Assembly: GCA_034359265.1 (NCBI GenBank)
Contig: CP136891.1
Span: 53,274,501-53,338,500, forward strand
Direction: 5' to 3'
DNA length: 64,000 bases
Source of the DNA: Canna indica
Lineage: Eukaryota > Streptophyta > Magnoliopsida > Zingiberales > Cannaceae
The notes below the pieces were generated by a model. That model was not told the origin of the DNA and made no database searches. It worked only from the letters and a program-made list of their open reading frames with translations. Positions 11,276 through 22,989 of the stretch are shown in pieces. The first letter of the stretch is position 1. Each line of letters opens with the position of its first letter. The translations under genes were made by a program, and so were the position numbers.

Positions 11276-11629
11276 CGTCTCACTCTGGCCTTCTACCGAT
11301 GATGTCGCAGCCGTCGTCCTCCTCGACCCAATCGACGCTCCCGACCCAGTCGTTGTCGACTCCACCGCCTCCACCGCAGCCGTGAGATTTTGATTAATTG
11401 TATTTTGTTTATATTTTGATACTTGGATGCACGAGTTAATATTTTGATAATTGTTTGCCTCCGGTTTGAGGCTGATATTGATGATATTGATCTAAAACTT
11501 GTATGTTTGGTTTCTAATGCATGTGTATGATATTTTTTTATTGTAATATGTGATTGAAAATAGTTTGTAGTCGATATATCATTGTATACAGGAATTTACA
11601 AAATTTTTAGTTACAAGATACACCTTTAG

Positions 11630-11992
11630 TCACGGCTTACCCACGGTTCACTGTCACTAAGCTGTGGCTGAAAGCTTATCGTAAATGGCTGATGGCCTGG
11701 GCAGCACCAAATATCACGGTTGCTAATAATATCACCGATGGGCTAGGGCCGTGGCTGATGGGTTGGTATCAGTGGCAGCGCCCCGAGCCGTCACTGATAT
11801 TTTTTAATCAGCGACAGTGCACGAGGCTGTCGCTGATGATTACGTGTGACGGCCGCGCTTGGCCGTCACAACTTATCTGAGACGCGCTCATCAGTGACGG
11901 CTATTTGCCACGATTGACGTCGTCCGTGATATCTATCACCGACGGTTCAGCCACGGATATAGCCATCGCTGATGACCACAATTCTAGTAGTG
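11630..11992. repeat. CACTA subterminal repeat region
   Basis: Short motifs such as GTGACGGC, CCGTCAC, GCTGATG and CAGCGACAG recur in both orientations (for example CAGCGACAG at 11810 and CTGTCGCTG at 11828). The stretch closes with CTAGTAGTG. Clusters like this bind transposase in En/Spm elements. The interval 11386-11630 before it is plain AT-rich 3' untranslated DNA with no gene. Confidence 0.7.
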
Positions 11993-13110
11993 AAATGGAG
12001 CTACAAACTTCTACCCACGGTAGCATCTCATCTAATTTATTACATTTTTTAAAAATTTTAGGGGTATAAATCATTTAATTTTGACAGCGTAGAAACAAGT
12101 CTTCTAAACCCCTATCTGTTTAATATAGAATAACACAAAGATGTTTAATTAATTAGTATCCAATAATAACATTTCTTCATCTGCTCCATGCATGTTGCCA
12201 TGCAGTCCTTGGTTTTTCGCTACGTCACCAATGCTACCATCGTTACATTGCTTGATCCAAAGATATTCCACATGCAAGTATTTAAATCAAACTACGTGAC
12301 GTTCAACTCCATCAGGGTCACTGCTCCCGGAGACAGTCCTAACACTGATGGCCTCCATATAGCTGAATCTAGCAACATAGTTGTCAATAATGCAGTCGTT
12401 GACACTGGTGACGATTGCATCTCCATTGGCCCAGGGAACAGAAATTTGAGTATCACTGGTGTGACTTGCGGCCCTGGCCATGGCATCAGTGTCGGAAGTC
12501 TGAGTAAGACTCCGGGCGAGAATGATGTTGTTGGCTTATCGGTGAGAAACTGCACCTTCATTGGAACATCGAATGGACTGAGAATCAAATCATGGCAATC
12601 TTCGGTATTTGCCTTGAAGGCTAGCGGCTTCCATTATGAGGATATCGTAATGATGTATACAACCCTATCATTATAGATCAAGAGTATTGTCCGTATGTGT
12701 CATGTCCGGAAAAGGTATACATTTATTCAGGCTTTTGCTCAATAATAGGGTGGATAAAATTTGATATGATTAATATTTATAGAATGGCAAGACTCTTTAT
12801 AAGTCAAATTAAATTACTGCATACATCTACATTTCATATGCATGATTCATACACCAAAGTTATTAGTCGTAACACTGTAGATCATGCATTGTACTGTATA
12901 TAATTTTAAATCACAATCTCGTGGCTTATTTTTTATTCTCTTATTCTTCTTTTGCTTATAGAACCCTTCTCTAGTAAAGATCTTTGACGTGACGTTCAAA
13001 AACATACGGGGGACTTCTCTCTCAGTAGAAGCTATTAAACTTATATGCAGTGGATCAAATCCTTGTGAAGGTGTGCACTTCCACGACATACACTTTGAGT
13101 ACACTGGTAA

Positions 13111-13127
13111 CAAGCCACATATTACTT
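13111..13127. repeat. LINE target site duplication, left copy
   Basis: CAAGCCACATATTACTT is inside the polygalacturonase exon and recurs at 19162-19178 with one mismatch (A to G). It is followed at once by a T run, the LINE's poly(A) tail seen on the plus strand. Confidence 0.9.
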
Positions 13128-13408
13128 CTTTTTTTTGAGATAGAACACCTGGGATTTTATTTAAGAGAAATAAAAAGATTACCGGTAGAGAGGAAGATAG
13201 TAAAAAAAATGATTAAAAGGAACATGCAAATGAAAAAAAACACAGAACATCCTCCGACATCAGACATGGAGATGACAGGGAAGAGAGCTGGTGTTACAAG
13301 AAGCAAGATAACTAGCTGCTGTAGCAGCCAACATCTGAGGCGACGAGCTTTGCTGACGGAACACCCGATTATTCCGCTCGAACCATACGAACCAGGATCA
13401 TATAATGG

Positions 13409-16400
13409 TCAGTCGCAGATTGGCCAGGAAGCGAGGAGTTGTAGCTTGAATAGTATTGTAGGAAGAGGCCGGGATGATCGGATGAGGGGCTCGTTGAAGG
13501 CGAGAAGGAAGAAATCCCATCCGACTGAAATGAAAGAGCAATCCTTGAATAAGTGAAGTTGCGTTTCAGGTATCCCGACATAGAGCAGACAATCCACACA
13601 TGGTATGCTCCCCCATCTGGCCAGACGATCTCGAGTTAATAATCGGCCCTTAATCCATAGCCAACTGAAAATGGAAATTTTTGGAGGCATCTGGTTTCGC
13701 CATAAAACATGATAATATGCGGCATCTATCCCACGGAAGGAAAGCATACGATATAAGCTCTGGGTAGTGAATCTTTCACCTGCAGACCATTTCCAATCCA
13801 ATTTGTCATTTCCAGAGGCTGAACGAATGGAGTCCAGGTCAACGACAAAGGACGCCAGGGTCGCCGCATCAACCGGGGAGGAGAAGGAAATATCCCAGCC
13901 AACGGTAGAGCCTGCCTCATTTGTGATACGAGCTTCGGAGATGGAACAGTGTTTGCGCGAGGCAAGGTAGAAAAGCGCAGGATACTTCATGGCAGGACTG
14001 CCTCCATCGAGCCATTTATCTGTCCATAATTTGATGTGATTACCATTACCGACGGTGAAGGAAATGCCCGAAATGATCATCTCTAGCATGTGTGCAATAA
14101 CCCGCATGATAGGGGAGGCCTTCCTGAGATAGGATGGACATTTCCAAGAACGATAATCTCCATATAAACCTTGCAAGATATGAATCCAAGGCTGATCATC
14201 TCCCTGCACAGTTCGCAATAGCCAGCCACCAAGCCTGGCACGGTTATGGGCATGTAAATCCAATATCCCGAGACCACCTTCTGATTTTGGGCAAGCAATG
14301 CGATCCCAGCTGACAAGGCATCGACCGGTCACCGCTTTGTCATTTCTGGTCTAGAAGAACGATCATCGCCTCTTGTCAATAAGTTTTAGAACCCAAGCCG
14401 GCGCCTTGCCAGGTGCTAAGTCTTGACTCAATTTTGTTTATGAGTAGCATCCAATCCTCCTTGGTAAGTCGGCCTACACGGAGAGAAAGACCGAGGTACC
14501 GAAGGGGGAAAGCTGCAGCCTGACAACCGAAAGAGAGGGCCACTTGCTCGACGACCTGTAACCCACCGAGGAGGCTAGTGACAGAAGACTTTGTCGGGTT
14601 GATACAAAGACCGGACGCTAGCTCGAAGCATTGAAGAAGTAACCGCAAGTTCTCAAGACTGGAGGTGGAGTTCTAGCAAAAAATAATCAAGTCGTCTACG
14701 AAGAGGAAATGATGAACACCCCCAGGGATCTGCTGGCCTAAGACCCCCTTAATTAGATTATTGCTGGACGCGTGAACGAGGAGACGAGAAAGGCAATCTA
14801 AGGCGAGAATAAATAAGTACGACGATAGGGGATTCCCCTGCCGCACCCCACACCGATGCCTGAAGGGTAAGCTCTGGTCTCCGTTTACAATGATAGAGGA
14901 TTTCGTTTCAAGAAGATGCTCGATCCAGATACGCTCATTGAGAATCCCCGAGCTTCAAGCATATCCAATAAGAAGTGCCAACTGACCTTGTCAAATGCCT
15001 TCTCGAAGTCGATCTTAGGAGAAGAACTTCTTCCCTAGTCTGACGGCAGCCCCATATACTCTCATGAACCCCCAAGTAACAATCCAGTGTGCTTTGGTGA
15101 GCCAAGAATGCGCACTGATTGTTAGAAATTAAATTCGGTATAAAGGGCTTGAGGTGGGAGGATAGGACCTTGGAGAACAAGCGAACTAGCACAGATTCGA
15201 GGCTGATGGGCCTGATATCAGTCACTCGGGAGGTGCTGTCTGACTTTGGGATTAGAACAATATAATCGAAGTTGAAACGACGAAGGGAAGCTGGCATGAG
15301 ATGGAATTCATGGAATATGAGAAGCAAGTCTTGTTGGATGACATTCCAATAAGCAAGGAAGAACTCGGCAGAGAGCCCATCCGGGCCGGCTGCCTTGTTC
15401 TTGCCTAAGTCCTGGAGCGCTGCCCGGAGCTCCTGAGCGGAGAAAGGAGAGTCCAATGAGAGGCCGGCAGTAGCAGGGAGAGAGGCTAGGCCGAGGAGAG
15501 GACAATTCAATTTCAGTAATGGCTTGAGGCGATGACCAAGGAGTTGCATGTAGAATAGAATGATCGAAAAGCCCGAGCCATATCAGATGAATTGGTAGTA
15601 ATGCCCAAATCAGTATGAATTTGGTGAATCCAATTTTTCTTTTTCCTAAATGAAGCCCATTGATGGAAGTATCTGGAGTTTTGATCTCCATCTTTCATCC
15701 ATCGCAATTTCGCACGTTGGCGCCAATAAGAGACATCCTCCGCATATAAGCCGTCTAGCTCCGCCTTGCAAGAGCACAATAACTATGACTCGGCAAGAGA
15801 TAGGTCTTGGTTGATGGCCTTGGAGTTAAGATGGTCAATTTCAGCTTCGAGGGACCACTTTCTGCAATTTTTTCACGCTTGTTGAGAATTGCCCACTGCT
15901 TAATAACTCGACGCAACTTCTTCCATCGAATAGACCATCTATCCGCAGTCGAAGGTAAGGAGATATCTTCCGACCAGGCCGCTTGGATAATTTGTCGAAA
16001 CGACTCCTTATGGAGCCACCAATTTTCTATATGGAACCATCTTCCACCGAGGCAAGCTGGAATACCCGCTCGGAATATGAGAGTGTTGTGGTCGAATAGA
16101 CGACGCTCACCGCCAATAACGGCTGCAAGGGGAAGAGAGAGCAACGCCGGGGGGGGGGGGAGAGAAACACCTGATCAAGCTTGGCGAGGCGGGGAGAGGG
16201 CTGGTTATTAGACCAAGTGAAATCGCGACCCTTGATAGGCAGGTCAAGTAGTTCCCAATCCGAGATAAGTCGAGAGAAGAGCCGCGACAGTTTTTGTGCT
16301 CATGCGAGAAGCGAGTTACATTGAAGTCGCCTCCTATAACGTATGAGGCCATCTAATCCAACAGAAGGCCACCCAACTCGGCAAAGAAAGCCTGACGACC

Positions 16401-16764
16401 GGTTCAACGGGGAGGCCCGTAAACACTGATAAAGACCAAAGGATGTTTCGAACTAATTTGCTCCAACTTGACCATGAGGACGTGGCAGCCAGTGTGGGAA
16501 GAGATTGGACGCCAATGTGCCTCATCCCATATGAGGATATGACCACCAGCCAAGCCGACGGCATCTGAAGCAATATAACCAGGTTGAGAGAAACCCATCA
16601 ACTATTTAGCACAGGAAGAGGAAATGGCAGGAAGCTTCATTTCCTGTATTGCGACTATGGAACAGTTTTCTTCTTTGGCGTAGCATCGAACCGTATATCT
16701 CTTAAATCCACGATTTAATCCGCGGATGTTCCAGAATAAAGTAGAGAAATTTGTGATCTGCATG
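13409..16764 (-). pseudogene. LINE ORF2 (endonuclease, reverse transcriptase)
   Basis: From the ATG at 16764 the endonuclease reads FWNIRGLN, IVAIQEMKLP, a TAG stop, GGHILIWDE, FISVYGPP and, in another frame, GGDFNVTRFSHEHKN. Reverse transcriptase motifs follow: KNKAAGPDGLSAEFF and LIPKSDSTSRVTDIRPIS (about 15200-15400), and the catalytic FLFVDDLIIFC at about 14690, where a TAG follows the Cys. The C-terminal 307-residue stretch (13409-14332) ends with a zf-RVT domain (WRNQMPPKISIFSWLWIKGR...C..C..H...C). At least one nonsense codon and several frameshifts make it inactive. Confidence 0.9.
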
Positions 16765-16798
16765 GCGAATATATCCACCCCCTAGGAGCAAAAAACGA

Positions 16799-19141
16799 TC
16801 AAGAAGATGTACTCCTTGATGAGGAGCCCGGCAAAGCCATAAGGACATCAGAGGAAGAAGCCGATAAAAGAAAACCGACATCGTGGACTTTTGCCATTAA
16901 AGAAAGATCTGAAATAGAGTAGACAGAGCTCGTCAGTTCCGAACCAAGGAGGGAATCATCACCTGAGTCATGCAGAGGAGTCGGGTGGAACGACGACGGT
17001 CTACGCGTACGATTCGCCAAGTCTTCGTTAAGCATAGCCTTCCGTCATTTCGCTCACAGGACGCAGTGAGATGGCTGATCCGAGGAGCGGAGACGACAAC
17101 TACGACGAACCATGATACGGGGGCCACGACGAGGCTGCCGGGAATAAACCTTGCGGAAACGAGGCTTTGAGACGGCTGAGTCAAGGGTAAACATCGAGGA
17201 AGAAACAACCATCTCTTGGTCGACGACGTCGGGGGAGGGCAAGGAACCCAAGGGTATATTTTGCTCGACATCCGACAAGAGTAAGAGGGATCCAATAGGG
17301 GAAGTAGGAGGCGGGTATGACGGAGGGAGTGTAGGTCCAATAACCCAGGAAGCTGACAAGGAATCTCCATCCGACCCGCCCATGAGCCTGCTGTGGAGCC
17401 CAAATAAATCCGCATGGGCACCAACATCGCCTACCACGAATCCCTTGAAGAGCTTTAGAAGCGCCAAAATAGAAGCTGAAGAAAGAGAGAGAAAACTCCC
17501 CACAGAGCAGAGAGGCAGCAGACGGACTGAGCACCAATCGCGAGCCAACGATGCTAAGAAATGGCAAGCGAGACAGATGGACAACAATGGCGGGCAGGAG
17601 GAAAGCTCGGAATGGAAAGATATGTCAGCGGATCTCTGCACACACCGATCATCCATACGAGGAGACCAACAGGGGTTCATGCGAATCAATGTACGGGCAA
17701 CATCGGGAGACCCGACCTGGATCGTGTCATCGGAATGGGACACCATCCCAGCTAACGCCAGCGGGAGAGGCACCACGATCGGAGATAGGGAGTCGGGCAG
17801 CTCAAATGAAGCAGAGGAGGGCGGTAGAGGCGAGGGGCCATCAGATAAGAACGGAGCCTGATCCAGGGGGGAGAGGAGGAATGAGATCCGAACCGGAGAG
17901 CAACGAGCGACTCGGAGGGAGGAGCACCATCTAAATCATTGTCGGGGTCCGGACCGCCCAAGTCGAAATCTGCCGGGGAAGGAGGTCCGATATCTCCGAA
18001 TATCCAGCGATACCAGGAGATACCGATCGAAATGGTATATCTGCAACCCTCGGACACAGCAAGGATGGAGCAAGGGATTAGATTGAGAGCACAGACCCTG
18101 ATCCGAACATGGCAAGAGGTAAGCACTGACCATCTCAACGATCGGGCATTCAGGGTGTTAAATACTCTGAACGGACTGATAAGAGTCGTCAGGGCCTCTT
18201 CGTTCCAATAGATCATGGGGAGACCGGTGAGCTCAAGACCGACGGAGAGCTCATAGGATGGCACGACTTCTAAGGGCACGGTGCAGGACCAGTCGCTGAT
18301 CAAAAGAGAAGCTTCACCCCAGCGAAAAGACCGCCTTCTGAGTAAGGAGACCTTGTAGTATGAGTAGCGCTCGATCGGCGTGGTGATGAGATAATGCCCG
18401 TCACGTAGAGACCGTTGCCTCCACTTCCCATGGTGTGATGCTTCATCATGGAAGCATGAGGCAAGGAATCCAGGGATATCAGCATGCTCATAGAGAGAGC
18501 CCATCACAGACACCACCACACAACGTTCATGCAAATATCCCACCCTGTTGAGGGTGGAAGCCGACGAGTGCAGGTGGAGCTCGATCGCGGCAGGGCGATC
18601 AGCAACATTGCAACGCAGAGCCACCGGCCCAGGACGAGAGGAAGGAGGCAGTGCAATGATGTCGCCCGCCTTAGAGGAGGGCGGGATAGAAGTGGGGGCC
18701 AGGAGGGCCGAAGATGGCGGGTCGACACGAGCAACAGGATGGGCGAGTTGGGGGGCAGGAGAGGGACATCGACCAACCCGGTGACCGGGCCGCCAACAGA
18801 GGTAGCAAACGGATTGTGCAGAGCAGCGGGAGCTAGGGTGACCCCGACGACAATAGTTGAAACATCGACCGGAACGCTGGAGCTCCTCCACCAATGCCGG
18901 AATGTCAAGGGTCATGCTCCGGGGAGGGGGGGGCAGCCGCGGGGGAGGCAGACGAAGAAGGGGGGCTGCCGATCGCCAGAGGGGGACGGTGACTCCTGAC
19001 CGCATCCGCGAAGGAGCGGGAGGGCACCCACTGGGAGGAGGACAGGCGGGGGGCTTCGGCAAAGGTGACATGTTGGCGCCGGCGCCGGGGAGAAATCAGA
19101 GTCCAACCGCCATCGGCCTGGGTAGCGGGAGAGTCGCCCAT
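16799..19141 (-). pseudogene. LINE ORF1 (RNA-binding, CCHC)
   Basis: The start is MGDSPATQADGGWTLISPRR at 19141. The frame is lost in a run of C/G near 18915-18930 and continues in the next frame with TLDIPALVEELQRSGRCFN. Two knuckles follow: CFNYCRRGHPSSRC, which has one extra residue between the first Cys pair, and CYLCWRPGHRVGRC. A Pro/Ser-rich linker and a domain with hydrophobic beta-like stretches run to about 17750; further shifts lead to a Ser-rich end at 16799. ORF1 proteins coat LINE RNA and act as chaperones. No coiled coil is obvious. Confidence 0.8.
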
Positions 19142-19161
19142 TTTGTTCTCAGCCTGGTTCC

Positions 19162-19178
19162 CAAGCCGCATATTACTT
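19162..19178. repeat. LINE target site duplication, right copy
   Basis: CAAGCCGCATATTACTT is the second copy of the 17-bp duplication. The polygalacturonase reading (KPHIT) is present in both copies, which shows that the insertion hit coding sequence. Confidence 0.9.
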
Positions 19179-19290
19179 TGATATCTACTTGTGTCAATGC
19201 CCAAGGTTTCTCCAACGGCAATGTAAATCTCAACTCTTGTGTTAGATGTTTAGGCCCTCTGTTCTGTGAAGTTCAATTTGACTTCATTTT

Positions 19291-19736
19291 TTATCTTGTA
19301 TCTTGAAAAATTAATTTGCAGCCATAGCATGAACAATACATATCATGATATGTTTCCATTGCCTTTATAGATGATATAAGACGATGATGCATGGAAGTGA
19401 TTTCAAATGAAAAGAAAAAGTATGAACAAATTGTTCCAATGTTTGAACCTAGCTAAATTATTATTTATCGAAGTAAATATGGTAAATGAGCAATGAACAA
19501 ATGAAGGCAATATAAAGCAACAAACAATCAAAGACAATAGTGAGTGAATATGCAGTAAATGTTCAGCACAAGCAATTCATATATGTAGCAATTCATATAT
19601 GTAGCAATGTTATATAGGCAAACAAGTTTGCCTATGTACACTATACCTTGGCTAGCTCAACGTGGATTTCACAAACAAATCACTATAAAAAAATAATTCC
19701 CTCAAAGCGAATACACACCCATGACATATCTTTTGA
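19291..19736. other. AT-rich DNA with no feature
   Basis: I see no coding signal. The only structure is a small direct repeat of CAATTCATATATGTAG near 19575-19605. It probably belongs to the 3' flank of the old polygalacturonase gene. Confidence 0.5.
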
Positions 19737-19747
19737 CCTAGGGAGTA

Positions 19748-20213
19748 CTAAGGTTGTTCACGGGTCAGATTGAGTCGGGTTTGAAGAAAAAATTGGCCCG
19801 ACCCAATTAAAAAACAAACGGGTCGGGTTTGAAAATATTTTTTTTTGAACCCGACCCGATCCGACCCATCCAAAATCGGGTTGGGTCGGATCGGATAATC
19901 GGGTACACGTTTAAAAAAAATACTGATAAACTTCATTACGCGGCCACGTGGGCCACGTTTCCTCGGGAAGACGCTGTTGATTTTTATTTTTTTAAAATAA
20001 TAAAATAATAAAATAATATAAATAATTCGGGTAATCGGGTCGGATCTCGGGTCATCGAGTTTTAAATATTGAAACCCGTACCCGACCCGATTATAATTGG
20101 GTTTTAAAATTTTAAACCCGAACCAATTACCCGACGACCCAACCCGGTCCGATTGGTTCGGGTCGGGTCGGTTTCTCGGGTTCATTGGGTCGGGTTCGAC
20201 CCATGAACTACCC
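19748..20213. mobile_element. MITE rich in GGGTCGGGT motifs
   Basis: It is flanked by CCTAGGGAGTA on both sides (19737-19747 and 20212-20222), which contains a target duplication of 8 to 9 bp. The ends are imperfect inverted repeats: GGTTGTTCACGGGTC at the left, and GGTAGTTCATGGGTC when the right end is reversed. Inside are many CGGGTCGGGT and ACCCGACCC motifs in both directions, so the whole can fold back. This fits hAT- or Mutator-related MITEs; which of the two is not settled. Confidence 0.75.
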
Positions 20214-20222
20214 TAGGGAGTA

Positions 20223-21653
20223 CCCTCTACCTCATAATACAAGGAAAATAAAGTTTGCAATGATACCAAAAACAATGATACTTAATTTTGGTGTGCCACC
20301 CACACTTTTACAATTAGCAATGAGCAACAAAATTAAGTACAAAAAGCAATGTGCAAACACAATAAAATTATAGAAGACATCTTTGTTGCCTCCTAGGTCC
20401 TTTGGACGAACCTTAGATGATGATTTTGACTTCAAAATATATAAATTTTATTTTGAAATACATACTATTTTAATTCAATTGAATGTACTATATAAAGAAA
20501 TGTTGAATATAATTAACAAATAGTACATCATTTCATTACAAATTGATCAAGCACATTTGCAATAATTAAAAGTAAAACATAGAAAGTATATATTCATGAT
20601 TAAATAGGCATAAAAGTGAGATTAGTAACCCAACAAGAAGAATGTCCCCCTATTGGTACCATCTTGTAAGAAAAAAGTCAAATATTGAAATACATACAGT
20701 TAATTGACCAATGAATGACAAACTAACTAATTAGTTATTGAGGTACCGATGTTCTTCTTGTGTAAGAGAAGACTAGCTAGAGCTACGGCAATTGCCAGAG
20801 GAAAAGGATTGCTTGTCAAGTTTTTTTATGGGAGGTTCAAGGTGACCACAAAGTATGAAATATGAAAAATAAGAGAGGATAGTCAATCAAAAATGATGTG
20901 CAATGAGCACTTGTCCTGTGACAATGTCGCCTCTTTGTTCTTAGCGCAATAGATGAACATAATGATAAGTGATCAAGAAGTCATGATCCAGCAAGAATTC
21001 TTCAATTATATATTTCTAATCCCATTAACCTTCTTTAGAGTTAGTTGGGATGGAGGAATCTCGAGAGAAAGAAAGAGGAGGGAGAAAAAATGAGGATTAA
21101 TTTTCATGTAAAAAAAATTATTTTTTAGAATCCGAAAGGATACTCTAGATCTTATCTAATTTTAAAACTAGCATAGTACCTATATTTTGCAAAATATGGT
21201 TTCAAAAAAATAATTTTGAATTATATATTTTTGATATATTATTATATAATTAACTCGTGGTTTTAAAAACAAAAAATTTTGAAATTGAATTTTGTATTTT
21301 AATATATTATTATATATAAATAGATTAGTCTATCGATTTTTTTTTTTATATTTTCTCATTTTATAACATAATTTGCAATTATATAAATTTAAATTTATAA
21401 CTAATTTTTATAATTTTAGAAAAATGATTATTTTAAACTTCAATTGTAAATTTATTTTTATTTTTATTTTTTAATTAAATTTGTAACTATAATTTAATAT
21501 TCTTAATAATTTAAATGAAAATTTTAAATTAAATATTTGTATGCTTAGATTCTCATAAATAAGTTACCATATTATTATCATATTATAAAAGAATTATATT
21601 TTTAAGAATAAAAATCGATAGTAAGATTAAAAATCAGTTTAATTAAATTACAA

Positions 21654-21697
<44 letters not shown>

Positions 21698-22640
21698 AAT
21701 TTAATTTATATAATTATGAAAGTGTGCCCGCATATTTATATAATTTAATTTAAAATAACTATAAGTAATAATTAATTTAATATAAAAATAAGAATTAAAA
21801 ATGTAAAAGATGAATTATCTTAGATTAGTAATTAATAATTATTTTTACCATTAAAACATCATATTCATATAGCAAAAACATAAAAAAAATTAATATAAAT
21901 AAATTTATAACCTAGAGTAACATACAAAATAAAATATCAATAAGATCTAAATCTAAAAGTGACAACAATCTTTTTATATAATGATATTATTTTGTTTCAA
22001 AAAGCGTACATCTTCAAAATAAAATTTCTGAATAAAAATTTAAACTAATAATTTAAAAAAAAATCAAAATTATTTCAAAACAAATAAAACTATATAGATT
22101 TTTAGCAAAAAACTATATAGAAAAAATAAAATGGAAAGCTATTAATAATTTTAAAGATAAACCTGCATCAAATATAATGTAAATATAAAGTAAAGTAAAT
22201 AAATCTAAAACTTATAAGTATAGATAATTAAGTCAAAAATAAGAAATTTGAAATTATTTAAGTTTTTTTAAAAAAATAAAGAGAAAATGATATTATATAT
22301 ATATAATAAATTTGAAATTTGAAATTATTTAATTTTTAAAAAATAAAAATAAAAGGAAAATGATATTTTATATATATATATATATATCAACATATCAAGC
22401 CCACCTAAATTTTCCACTCAAATTTTTACCACCCAAAATTTTCTCTTTAATCTTCTACTTATACAAATAGTTGATTGATATATTATTATATATATATATA
22501 GAATAGTCAAACAATTTTATATATATTTTTTTTTCACATTATATAACATAATTTTAATTTAAAATTATATAAATTTAAATTTAAAACTAATTTAAATATA
22601 AAATGGAAAACTATTAATACTTTTAAGGGTAAACATCAAA
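20223..22640. other. Very AT-rich, gene-free DNA
   Basis: No ORF or element core is seen. It contains a TA microsatellite at about 21658-21693 and smaller TATATA runs near 22290, 22370 and 22485. The stretch 22205-22260 (TATAAGTATAGATAATTAA...) is repeated at 25917-25970, on the far side of the gypsy fragments. The stretch 22395-22460 is an inverted match of about 26055-26130. Confidence 0.6.
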
Positions 22641-22659
22641 TATAATGAAAAAATAAAGT

Positions 22660-22985
22660 AAAGTATATGTTCCGTGTGGGGGCTACAAAAGGCACTCCGA
22701 CGGTCAAGTAAGTGGGATTCCAATGTGGGGGTAATGTAAATTGAAATTAGGGTTACCTAAGGTGCGTCGTGTCTATATTTATTATAGGTGAGGGCGGTGA
22801 CACCACTTGGAAATCTCGTGGTGAGGTGGCCCAGAATGGGTCGAGGTCGACCCTGGAGATGGCAGGCGTATATCTTATGATAAGGTAGGATGTGGCCTTA
22901 TGTGACTAGGTGGGGTCTTTGGGTAGAGCTGTTTAGTCTGACTTGAGCTTGGCTCATGGACGTAGTTGAGCTAGCGGAGCCGCCT
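22660..22985 (-). repeat. 3' LTR piece of the gypsy fragment
   Basis: It is similar to 25498-25830 and to 28105-28430: the three share a GTGAGGGCGGTGACACC-like block and GATGGCAGGCGTATATC. It ends directly against gag, with no pol in between. Confidence 0.6.
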
Positions 22986-22989
22986 AGAT

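Larger units (their letters stand above)
8846..11385 (+). pseudogene. En/Spm-family transposase, C-terminal part
   Basis: Exon piece 8846-8896 encodes RHTGGSISFAIHERRM, the HTGGS motif of the plant transposase family Ptta/En/Spm. After a probable intron the frame from 8973 reads RPSMMEVLSTPT and ends in a stop at 9088. Another exon from about 9160 carries GRVYGFAYSGHARAVLE and then a Met/Gln/Glu-rich helix ending QNMQTLLTQIAS, with stops after GG, LTQ and EE. The solo LTR interrupts codon Ser. Beyond it, from 11281, the same frame runs on through a Ser/Pro-rich tail to TGA at 11383-11385. The protein is dead. Confidence 0.8.
8844..11992 (+). mobile_element. En/Spm (CACTA) transposon remnant
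   Basis: The right end is CTAGTAGTG at 11992, the reverse of CACTACTAG, preceded by subterminal repeats of the family. The left part holds the C-terminal end of a Ptta/En/Spm transposase on the plus strand. The left terminus is lost at the junction with B. A solo LTR (9566-11275) sits inside. The element lies beside or within the upstream intron of the polygalacturonase pseudogene. Confidence 0.8.
13128..19161 (-). mobile_element. L1-type LINE, nearly full length
   Basis: This 6,034-bp insertion on the minus strand has a poly(A) tail (T run at 13129-13136), 17-bp target duplications and two ORFs in L1 order: ORF1 with CCHC knuckles, then ORF2 with endonuclease, reverse transcriptase and a zf-RVT end. 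Only 20 bp lies upstream of the ORF1 start, so a little 5' sequence may be missing. Both ORFs carry stops and shifts. The single mismatch in the duplication suggests moderate age. Confidence 0.92.
12204..19290 (+). pseudogene. Polygalacturonase (GH28) pseudogene split by a LINE
   Basis: The exon from 12204 (after a CAG acceptor) to 12714 (before GTATAC) reads SLVFRYVTNATIVTLLDPKI. It holds all four GH28 signatures: SPNTDGLH, TGDDC, CGPGHGIS and LRIKSW. A one-base-type frameshift near 12655 separates YEDIVM from NPIIIDQEYCPYVSCPEK. The second exon starts at 12962 after an ATAG acceptor (NPSLVKIFDVTFKNIRGTS) and is cut at 13127 by the LINE. It resumes at 19162 as KPHITLISTCVNAQGFSNG with a Cys-containing tail to about 19290. 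The enzyme would cut pectin in the cell wall. Upstream exons are missing; 11993-12203 looks intronic. Confidence 0.9.

Noticed and set aside
12287..12588. Minus-strand frames of 64 and 98 codons
   Set aside because: They are shadows of the polygalacturonase exon, whose plus-strand text has all four GH28 signatures.
14376..14648. The 90-codon minus-strand frame as a separate gene
   Set aside because: It is the RT segment after the FVDD box of the same LINE ORF2, separated only by a stop codon.
17151..17861. A 236-codon plus-strand open frame
   Set aside because: It is the antisense shadow of LINE ORF1. The minus strand carries the knuckle-bearing protein, and the plus-strand text has no domain-like pattern.
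19748..20185. A 145-codon minus-strand frame rich in Arg, Pro and Asp
   Set aside because: It comes from the GGGTCGGGT repeats of the MITE; the element is non-coding.
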